In this document: piece by piece, positions 51,111 to 57,365 of the stretch | Layout: each line of letters starts with the position of its first letter | Numbering within the stretch: the stretch's first letter is position 1 | Origin: Gemmatimonadaceae bacterium | GTDB lineage: Bacteria > Gemmatimonadota > Gemmatimonadetes > Gemmatimonadales > Gemmatimonadaceae | Assembly (NCBI GenBank): GCA_019752115.1 | Contig: JAIEMN010000042.1 | Span: forward strand, 1-57,365 | Length of the DNA stretch: 57,365 nt | Direction of reading: 5' to 3' | Position numbers and translations under genes: made by a program | Notes under the pieces: generated by a model | What the model was told of the DNA's origin: nothing | Database searches by the model: none | What the model saw: only the letters and a program-made list of their open reading frames with translations

Positions 51111-51273
51111 AGGGGCTCCGGCAGAGGCGTGCTGATGGGTCGGCCGTTGCGGGCCGACGGGACACCCACCAGCCAAGCATTTTCCGCACCAGCGCTCGGA
51201 TTTGACCTAAGCCGTGTTGCAGCAATGGCTTATGTGGATGATCCGGCCGTGCCCGTCGTCTATCGGTTCGATG

Positions 51274-51290
51274 CGTGGCGTCACGCCACG
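51274..51290 (-). terminator. candidate hairpin terminator after the VanZ gene
   Basis: CGTGGCG and CGCCACG form a perfect 7-bp stem with a TCA loop, 12 nt beyond the VanZ-family stop on the minus strand. There is no T-run after it, so termination is only probable if Rho-assisted. Confidence 0.35.
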
Positions 51291-51302
51291 TGACATCGCC
51301 GG

Positions 51303-52589
51303 TCAGGCCGTGCGACGCAGCGGCGCGGGGGGCCGGGCGGCCAGTTCCACCAGCAGCTGCCGGCGCTTCACCAGCGCCCGCACGTGCGCCCGCTGCAGCA
51401 CATACACATAGGCACCGAAGACTGCCGCGACCTGCGTCAGCAGGAAGAGCAGCACGCTCGCGCCGTACGCGTCATGAAACCCGCGGGCGCCCTCGAGCAG
51501 GGCCGAAGCGAGCACCGTGAAGACGAGCACGCGCGGCAGCACCTGCCGCATGCGACGGCTGTCGCGGCCGTGAAATTCGGCTCCCATGTATCCCACGAGC
51601 GTGAACGCCGCGAGGTGCTCGAGGGCGCGATACACCATGGGCTGCGAGAGGGCGACGTTCGGCGGCGTCAGCGCCAGCGTGCCGCGCCAGCCAAAGCCGG
51701 CGTCGGTGAGTGGCCACAACGACGAGAGCGCGAGATAGGTCGCGAACACCGGAAACACGAGCCGCAACGTCGGCAGCTCGAAGCGTCGGGGGCTGATATC
51801 GGGGGCGCGTTGCATGGCGGCATCGCGCCACGTGGCCGCCGCGAGCGTGACGCCCACGGCGGCGACCACGATATCCCAGGCGCCACGCGCGCCCGGAACT
51901 ACGGAGACCAGCACCCACGCCGCCGGGAAGGCCACCAGCCAGCGCGTCGCTCGTCGCCCCGACGCCGGTGCGACATACGCGCCGTGCACGGTGCCCAGCA
52001 CCGCGCCAGCGACGATCGACAGGAGCAGCAGCAGTACGCGGCGTTCGTCGCCTTCACTCCCCAATCCGAGCAGCCAGGCGAGCGGCACGAGCAGATACAC
52101 GAGCCCCATGAGCGGGAGCTCGAGCGCCAGCGACTGCACCGTGTCCTCGCTCTCCACATAGCGACTCACGCGCGCGAAGAGCAGGGCACCGAGCAGCGCG
52201 CCGGCGGTGTTCGTCGCCACGTCGAGCAGCGAACTGAAGCGATCGGGCGCGAAGAGCTGCGCTGTTTCGATCGCGGCACTGAGCCCGGCGCCGAGCAGCA
52301 GCACGCGGCGCCAATCGGCAGGCGCGCCGCGCGGGCGGGTGAGCTGATGCACGAACCCGAAGGGCACGAACATCAGCACGTTCATGACGAGATCGGACCA
52401 GGTCCAGATCGTGGTGAGCCCGTGCGCCGGCGTCAGCTGAAAGCGGAAGGGCGCGAGCGTGATGACCGCCGTGGTGAGTGCCAGATAGCCGAGTACGGCC
52501 CGGCCCAGCCGAAGCGCGGTGAAATCGGCGGCTCGGCGGAAGCGGGGGCGCGGGGTCGGGGCAGACGGCGTCGTCCGGGGGTGGCTCAT
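51303..52589 (-). CDS. VanZ family membrane protein
   Basis: A 428-residue membrane protein with about nine or ten helices and two VanZ-like halves. The first shows LVMNVLMFVPFGFVHQLTRP and LSAAIETAQLFAPDRFSSLL followed by DVATNTAGALLGALLFARV, the classical VanZ motifs with N-x-x-x-F-x-P-x-G, E-x-x-Q and D-x-x-x-N-x-x-G. The second half has ALEHLAAFTLVGYMGAEFHG and ALLEGARGFHDAYGASVLLF. VanZ is linked to teicoplanin resistance in enterococci, but environmental members have unknown envelope roles. ATG 52589 is preferred over GTG 52613. The gene is divergent from the second VPS10-like gene. Confidence 0.9.
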   Translation of the reverse strand: MSHPRTTPSAPTPRPRFRRAADFTALRLGRAVLGYLALTTAVITLAPFRFQLTPAHGLTTIWTWSDLVMNVLMFVPFGFVHQLTRPRGAPADWRRVLLLGAGLSAAIETAQLFAPDRFSSLLDVATNTAGALLGALLFARVSRYVESEDTVQSLALELPLMGLVYLLVPLAWLLGLGSEGDERRVLLLLLSIVAGAVLGTVHGAYVAPASGRRATRWLVAFPAAWVLVSVVPGARGAWDIVVAAVGVTLAAATWRDAAMQRAPDISPRRFELPTLRLVFPVFATYLALSSLWPLTDAGFGWRGTLALTPPNVALSQPMVYRALEHLAAFTLVGYMGAEFHGRDSRRMRQVLPRVLVFTVLASALLEGARGFHDAYGASVLLFLLTQVAAVFGAYVYVLQRAHVRALVKRRQLLVELAARPPAPLRRTA

Positions 52590-52664
52590 CGTGCTGGGAA
52601 GTATCGGCAGCACCCCCCCGACAGATGATCCGCCCCGGTCACGCCGTGGGCGCCCACCGAATGC

Positions 52665-52672
52665 TACCTTTG
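52665..52672 (+). promoter_or_regulatory. candidate promoter box TACCTTTG
   Basis: gcTACCTTTG lies 36 nt before the ATG of the second VPS10-like gene, the same spacing as TATCTTTG before the sugar permease gene. It fits TAnnTTTG exactly. Confidence 0.45.
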
Positions 52673-52708
52673 CCTGTCGCCCCCGTTCACGTTCAGCCCC
52701 GATCTGTG

Positions 52709-55700
52709 ATGCGTATTTGCCTCTTTGCGGCCGGCCTCCTTGGCGCGGCCGTCTCGACTGCCCATGCCCAGCAGCCCGCGCCCAAGTCGGCGCCCAAGTC
52801 GGCCCCGGCCAAGGCCGCTCCCGCCAGGGCCGCCGCCGCCGCCAGTGCCCTGGACTCGTCGACCTTTGCCGCGCTCGCGTGGCGCAACGTTGGCCCGTCG
52901 CGCGGTGGCCGCGCGAATGCGATCGCCGGCATCCCGTCCAATCCGCTGGTCTACTTTGCCGGCTACACCGGCGGCGGGCTGTGGCGCACCGACGATGCGG
53001 GGCTGAACTGGAAGAACATTTCCGACGGGCAGTTCACGTCGAGCACCATTGGCGCGATCGCGGTGGCGCCGAGCGACGAGAACGTGATCTACGTGGGCAC
53101 CGGCGAGCATGCCGTGCGCGGCCAGTCGAGCACGTACGGCGACGGCATGTACAAGAGCACCGACCAGGGGCGCACCTGGAAGAAGATCGGGCTCGAGCTG
53201 TCGAAGCAGATCAGCGCTGTGCGCGTGCATCCGACCAATCCGGAGGTCGTGTACGTGGCCGTGCAGGGCGATCGCTGGAAGGGGACGGCGGATCGCGGCA
53301 TCTATCGTAGCACGGATGGCGGCACGACGTGGACGCAGGTGCTCAAGGGGGTGAACGCGACGAGTGGCGCGAGCGATCTGAGCATGGACGCCACCAATCC
53401 GCGCATCCTGTACGCGGCGATGTGGGATCATCAGCGCATGCCCTGGATGGTGCGCTCGGGTGGTGCGGGCAGCGGGATCTGGAAGAGCACGGATGGCGGC
53501 GACACGTGGACGCGCCTGAGCGAGGGGCTCCCCAAGCTGATGGGCAAGATCGGCGTGGCGGTCTCGCCGGCCAATCCGGAGCGCGTGTTTGCGATTGTGG
53601 AGGCGGAGGCCGGTGGCCTCTACCGCAGCGATGACGCCGGCAAGACGTGGCGCCTCCTGAGCGGCGATCGCCTCATTCAGACGCGGTCGTGGTACTACAT
53701 GAACGTCACCGCCGATCCGAAGAACGAGAATGTGGTGTGGGTGATGAACGCCCCGATCGTGCGCAGTATCGATGGCGGCCGCACCTTCCAGACGGTGCCG
53801 GCGATGCACGGCGACAATCACCAGCTGTGGATCAATCCGCGCGACTCACGGTATGTCGCCAACGCGAACGATGGCGGCGCGAGTGTATCGCTCGACGGCG
53901 GGAAGAGCTGGAGCACGCAGGACAACCAGCCCACGGCCCAGTTCTATCACGTCGCCGTGGACGATGGTTTCCCCTACAAGCTCTACGGCGGGCAGCAGGA
54001 CAACTCGTCGGTGATGCTCAAGAGCTTCAGCGACATGGGGCGCGTGGACATCCGCGACTGGGACATCGGCCCGGGGTGTGAAAGCGCCAACATGGGGGTG
54101 AGCGCGAAGAACCCGCGCTATGTGTATGGCGGCTGCTATCAGGGGATCATCGAAGAGGTCGATCAGGCGACGGGGCTGCGGCGCGCGATCATGCCGTGGC
54201 CGGAGATGAACCTCACCGAACCGACCGACAAGACGAAGTACCGCTACAACTGGACGGCGCCGATCGAGGTGTCGCAGCACGACGACAAGGTCGTGTACCA
54301 TGGCGGCAACGTGCTCTTCAAGACGACCGATCGCGGCCAGCACTGGACGCCGATCTCGGGCGATCTGACCAAGAACGACAAGAGTCGGCAGGGATGGGGT
54401 GGCGGGCCGATCACCAACGAGGGCGCCGGCGGTGAGGTGTACGCCGCGATCGTGGTGATCGAGGAGTCGCCGCACGATGCCAACACGCTCTACGTGGGCA
54501 CCGACGACGGCGTCATTCAGCGCACCCGCGACGGCGGCAAGACGTGGACGAACATCACGCCGGCCTCGTGGGGCGACGGGCTGGTGAATGAGATCGCGGT
54601 GTCGCCGTTCGACGCCGGCACGATCTACGTCTCCTTCCGCAAGGATCGTCTCGGCGATTACACGCCGCATGTGTATGTCTCGCGTGACTACGGCGCGACC
54701 TTCACCGAAATGGTGAGCGGCTTCCGCCCCAATGAGCCGGTGCGGGTCGTGCGCGAAGACCCGGCGCGAAAGGGGCTGCTCTACGCCGGCACCGAAACCG
54801 GCGTGTACGTGAGCTACGATGGCGGCGCGTGGATGCCGTTCACGGGTTTCCCGGTGACTCCGGTGACCGACCTCGCGGTGAAGCACGGCGATCTCATCGC
54901 CTCCACCGAAGGGCGGGCGTTCTGGATTCTCGATGATCTGTCGGTGCTGCGGCAGCGCGCCGATTCTCTGGCGAGTGCGGCGGTGCATCTCTACGCGCCG
55001 CGACCCGCCGTGCTGCTGGCCAGCGGCACGGCCCCGGCCGGCAAGGGGGCGGGCGCCAACCCCGCCTTCGGCGCCACGGTGTATTTCCGCCTTGCGGCTG
55101 CGCCCGACAGCGTGACGACCGTGTCGGTGGAGTTCCTCGACAGCAAGGGTACGGTGGTGCGGTCGTTTGCCTCGAAGGATTCGCTCAACAAGCTCACCGC
55201 CAAGGCGGGGCTCAACAGCCTGTACTGGAACCTCCGCCGCGCGGCGCCGGCGCGCCTGGGAACGGTACTGCTCTTTGGCGCGCCGAACGATGGCGGGGCG
55301 CATGTGTCACCGGGGCAGTACAGCGTGCGGCTGACGTTCACGCAGGGCGGCAAGAGCACGGTGCTCACGCGCCCGCTCACCGTGCAGAACGATCCGCGCG
55401 TCACGACGCCGGTGGCTTTGGTGGCGGAGCGTGACTCGGTGGCGAATCTGCTGTCCACGCGCATCAACGAGATTCACGAAAGCGTGCTGCGCCTGCGCGA
55501 TGTGAAGGGGCAGGTGGCGGGCTTTGTGCAGCGCGCCAAGGAGACGAGCGCGCCCGATACCATCGCGGCGGCGGGCAAGGCGCTCACCGGCAAGCTCGAC
55601 AAGATGGACCCGCGGCTCACCACCAAGGCGGCGAACGGGCAGGACATCATCAACTACGCCAACGGCATCAACGGGCAGTATGGCTTCCTGCTTGGCCAGG

Positions 55701-55888
55701 TCGAGGGGAATACGCAGCTGACGCAGCCGGTGAAGGATCGGTTGGTGGAGTTGGAGAAGATTTGGGCGGCCTTGCGTGCGGAGGTCGAGCAGATTGAACT
55801 CGTCGATGTGCCGGCATTCAACAAGCTCCTGGAGTCCAAGGGCGTGCCGGGTGTCGTCTCGGCGAAGAAGAAGGGGCCCATCGCATGA
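52709..55888 (+). CDS. second secreted VPS10/sortilin-like BNR-repeat protein
   Basis: A 1059-residue exported protein (signal MRICLFAAGLLGAAVSTAHA) with a Lys/Ala/Pro-rich linker containing PKSAPKSAPAKAAPA. The propeller begins AWRNVGPSRGGRANAIAGIP and carries Asp-box turns RTDDAGLNW, KSTDQGRTW, RSTDGGTTW, KSTDGGDTW, RSDDAGKTW, RSIDGGRTF, KTTDRGQHW and RTRDGGKTW. A C-terminal FN3-like part (about 800-920) and a helical end follow. It is paralogous in plan to the protein at 26914 but clearly diverged and lacks its Gly-rich insertions. Probably periplasmic or secreted; relatives are called glycosyl hydrolases, without a proven reaction. The stop overlaps the next ATG (ATGA). Confidence 0.9.
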   Translation: MRICLFAAGLLGAAVSTAHAQQPAPKSAPKSAPAKAAPARAAAAASALDSSTFAALAWRNVGPSRGGRANAIAGIPSNPLVYFAGYTGGGLWRTDDAGLNWKNISDGQFTSSTIGAIAVAPSDENVIYVGTGEHAVRGQSSTYGDGMYKSTDQGRTWKKIGLELSKQISAVRVHPTNPEVVYVAVQGDRWKGTADRGIYRSTDGGTTWTQVLKGVNATSGASDLSMDATNPRILYAAMWDHQRMPWMVRSGGAGSGIWKSTDGGDTWTRLSEGLPKLMGKIGVAVSPANPERVFAIVEAEAGGLYRSDDAGKTWRLLSGDRLIQTRSWYYMNVTADPKNENVVWVMNAPIVRSIDGGRTFQTVPAMHGDNHQLWINPRDSRYVANANDGGASVSLDGGKSWSTQDNQPTAQFYHVAVDDGFPYKLYGGQQDNSSVMLKSFSDMGRVDIRDWDIGPGCESANMGVSAKNPRYVYGGCYQGIIEEVDQATGLRRAIMPWPEMNLTEPTDKTKYRYNWTAPIEVSQHDDKVVYHGGNVLFKTTDRGQHWTPISGDLTKNDKSRQGWGGGPITNEGAGGEVYAAIVVIEESPHDANTLYVGTDDGVIQRTRDGGKTWTNITPASWGDGLVNEIAVSPFDAGTIYVSFRKDRLGDYTPHVYVSRDYGATFTEMVSGFRPNEPVRVVREDPARKGLLYAGTETGVYVSYDGGAWMPFTGFPVTPVTDLAVKHGDLIASTEGRAFWILDDLSVLRQRADSLASAAVHLYAPRPAVLLASGTAPAGKGAGANPAFGATVYFRLAAAPDSVTTVSVEFLDSKGTVVRSFASKDSLNKLTAKAGLNSLYWNLRRAAPARLGTVLLFGAPNDGGAHVSPGQYSVRLTFTQGGKSTVLTRPLTVQNDPRVTTPVALVAERDSVANLLSTRINEIHESVLRLRDVKGQVAGFVQRAKETSAPDTIAAAGKALTGKLDKMDPRLTTKAANGQDIINYANGINGQYGFLLGQVEGNTQLTQPVKDRLVELEKIWAALRAEVEQIELVDVPAFNKLLESKGVPGVVSAKKKGPIA

Positions 55889-57153
55889 TTCGCGCGGAAG
55901 CGTCTCGCGCGGAGGCACGGTGGGCACGGAGGGGCACGGAGGTGCTGCTGTGTGTGCTGCCTTCGCTCCTCGTCGCTCAGAAGAAGCCCGCTGCGCCGGC
56001 GGTGTATGTGCCGCCGGCTGGGGCGTGGGAGCGAAAGTCGCCGAGTGCGGTGGGGCTCGATTCGGTGAAGCTCGAGGCGGCGATTGCCTTTGCGAAGTCG
56101 AAGGAGAGCAAGACGCCGCGCGAGTGGGAGCAGAATCACTACCAGACGTTCGGGCGTGAGCCGCTGGGGCAGCTGATTGGCCCGATCATCGACCGCGGCG
56201 ACGAAACGGGGCTCATCATTCGCAAGGGCTACGTGGTGGCGCAGTGGGGGAACCCCGAGGCGATCGAGATGACCCACAGCGTGACCAAGAGCTTCTTGAG
56301 CACCGTGGTGGGGCTCGCGTTCGACGCGGGGCTGATCAAGAGCACGCAGGACACGGTGGCCAAGTATGTGCCACCCATTCTGCGCGCGATGCCCAACGGC
56401 ACCGGCTTCGCCGCCGACTGGCCGGGCGATGCCCGCTGGCTCAAGCCGTTCGATTCGCCGCACAACAAGCGGCTCACGTGGGATGTGATGCTGCGGCAGA
56501 CGAGTGACTGGGAAGGCACGCTCTGGGGCAAGCCCGAGTGGGCCGATCGCCCCGCGCAGGATGCGAGCACCTGGCGCACGCGCCCGCGCGTGGAGCCGGG
56601 CACGGTGTACGAGTACAACGACGTGCGCGTGAATGCGCTGGCGCTCGCGACGCTCATGGTGTGGCGCAAGCCGCTTCCTGAGGTGCTCAAGGAGAGGATC
56701 ATGGACCCGATCGGTGCCTCGAACACGTGGCGCTGGTACGGCTATGACAACTCGTGGGTGATTCTCGACGGCAAGCAGGTGCAGAGCGTGAGCGGCGGCG
56801 GCCACTGGGGCGGCGGCATGTTCATCAACGCGTGGGACATGGCCCGCTTTGGCCTGCTCACGCTGCGCCGCGGCAAGTGGGGCGACAAGCAGCTGCTGAG
56901 CGATGCGTGGGTGACGCAGGCGCTCACCCCCACGAAGGTGCAGCCGACCTACGGCTTCATGAACTGGTTCACGAACCCGGACCACAAGTTCCTCGCGAGC
57001 GCTCCGGTGGAAGCCTTTGTGCACGTGGGGAATGGGAACAACATCATTTACGTCGATCCCGTGAATGACATCATTGCGGTAGTGCGGTGGATTGATACGA
57101 CGCCGTCGATTGATGGGTTTGTGCAGAGGATGCTGGCGGCGGTACAGCGCTAA
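55885..57153 (+). CDS. exported serine hydrolase (beta-lactamase class C fold)
   Basis: A 422-residue protein translationally coupled to the VPS10-like gene (ATGA). The N-terminus is odd: an Arg/Ala/Glu-rich stretch (residues 1-17) encoded partly by GGCACGGAG repeats precedes a short hydrophobic core, LLCVLPSLLVAQ. The catalytic Ser and Lys are Ser132 and Lys135 in MTHSVTKSFLSTV. The second motif reads YEYNDVRVN (YND at 244-246 instead of YxN), and GGGHWGGGMFINAWDMARFG is the conserved late segment. The family includes esterases, peptidases and 6-aminohexanoate-dimer hydrolase-like enzymes. The long open N-terminus leaves the true start uncertain, but ATG 55885 overlaps the preceding stop. 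Confidence 0.88.
   Translation: MIRAEASRAEARWARRGTEVLLCVLPSLLVAQKKPAAPAVYVPPAGAWERKSPSAVGLDSVKLEAAIAFAKSKESKTPREWEQNHYQTFGREPLGQLIGPIIDRGDETGLIIRKGYVVAQWGNPEAIEMTHSVTKSFLSTVVGLAFDAGLIKSTQDTVAKYVPPILRAMPNGTGFAADWPGDARWLKPFDSPHNKRLTWDVMLRQTSDWEGTLWGKPEWADRPAQDASTWRTRPRVEPGTVYEYNDVRVNALALATLMVWRKPLPEVLKERIMDPIGASNTWRWYGYDNSWVILDGKQVQSVSGGGHWGGGMFINAWDMARFGLLTLRRGKWGDKQLLSDAWVTQALTPTKVQPTYGFMNWFTNPDHKFLASAPVEAFVHVGNGNNIIYVDPVNDIIAVVRWIDTTPSIDGFVQRMLAAVQR
55911..55943. repeat. GGCACGGAG repeats within the start of the serine hydrolase gene
   Basis: Three units of the form GGCACGG, at 55914, 55923 and 55933, spaced 9 and 10 nt, lie inside codons 9-20 of the gene. They resemble CACAGAGG and CACGAAGG units in the intergenic dyads, but no inverted arm is visible nearby. 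Confidence 0.6.
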
Positions 57154-57156
57154 GCT

Positions 57157-57300
57157 CAGAAGTCAGAGGTCAGAGGTCAGATATGAGTAACCCCTCAGGT
57201 ATCAGGGGGGAGGACGAAAGGGAGTGGGCATCAGGACCGCGGTTCATGCTGTCCTGATGCCCACTCCCTGTAACCCTTCCCCCTGATGCCTTGTATGTCC
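57157..57300. repeat. intergenic repeat block with an 18-bp perfect dyad
   Basis: GTCAGAG units (7-nt period) at 57162-57181 are followed by nested inverted repeats. GGGAGTGGGCATCAGGAC (57220-57237) pairs perfectly with 57251-57268, and the outer ATCAGGGGGGAGG near 57201 pairs imperfectly with CCTTCCCCCTGAT near 57276. It follows the serine hydrolase stop and may end its transcript. The rest of the window to 57365 holds no recognised gene. Confidence 0.85.
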
Positions 57301-57365
57301 AAGGTGATGCCTCGCAGGTCAGATTTGGGATGGCGGCAGCTCGCCTTCATGCCTCGTGCCGTGAG

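Noticed and set aside
51303-52589. VanZ as an antibiotic-resistance gene
   Set aside because: No vanH/A/X or other resistance genes are nearby; environmental VanZ-fold proteins are common and mostly unlinked to resistance.

Overview
The window is high-GC, densely coded bacterial chromosome, best explained as a Gemmatimonadota (Gemmatimonas-like) genome. This is inferred from gene content: two very large secreted BNR/VPS10-type beta-propeller proteins, two membrane Ser/Thr kinases (one carrying a TolB-like domain and TPRs), DUF4199, DUF808 and GNAT proteins, three DinB-like proteins, many GTG starts, and promoter-like TAnnTT boxes. No rRNA, tRNA, CRISPR array, prophage or intact mobile element is visible. 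The only transposon trace is a truncated IS3-type OrfA at the left edge.

Layout. 1-4.8 kb: an HhH protein and a small unknown, a cytosolic urea/amide-type binding protein with an extra C-terminal domain, a divergent HD-domain/LuxR regulator, and a nitroreductase. 4.9-18.7 kb: an L-arabinose utilisation region. One plus-strand operon holds a Tat-exported glycosidase-like protein, araD and a GH43 lipoprotein. A minus-strand operon holds an isomerase, araB and an ATCH-family protein. A divergent plus-strand operon encodes the ABC importer (permease, binding lipoprotein, ATPase). A GH127 beta-L-arabinofuranosidase follows. Together these release arabinose from arabinans outside the cytoplasm, import it, and convert it through ribulose and ribulose-5-phosphate to xylulose-5-phosphate. 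19-26.7 kb: AlkA-like glycosylase, DEAD-box helicase, methyltransferase, phosphodiester glycosidase, DinB, AraC/GyrI regulator, ankyrin protein and YjdM/PhnA. 26.9-36 kb: first VPS10-like protein, a TMTC-like TPR membrane protein, a lipoprotein, an acetyltransferase, a Ser/Thr kinase and a DUF1801 protein. 36-43.8 kb: small secreted and membrane proteins, a membrane-tethered LuxR regulator next to DUF4199, a serine hydrolase, a YVTN propeller, DinB, SRPBCC and a nitrilase-type hydrolase. 43.8-57.4 kb: the kinase with TolB-like and TPR regions, a GNAT-SnoaL fusion, DinB, CIA30, DUF808, an outer-membrane-type gene broken by an amber codon, VanZ, and a second VPS10-like protein translationally coupled to a serine hydrolase.

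The most unusual signal is not a gene. Many gaps carry imperfect hairpins built from short units repeated about every 9 nt, several bounded by TGAACTGATC-type ends (4134, 8498, 16006, 42296). Relatives with other unit sequences occur at 18771, 26752, 55911 and 57157. A second, 14-15 nt repeat occurs between genes at 22277 and inside a coding sequence at 29798, where it stays in frame. All three convergent gene pairs separated by more than 100 nt contain one of the capped hairpins.
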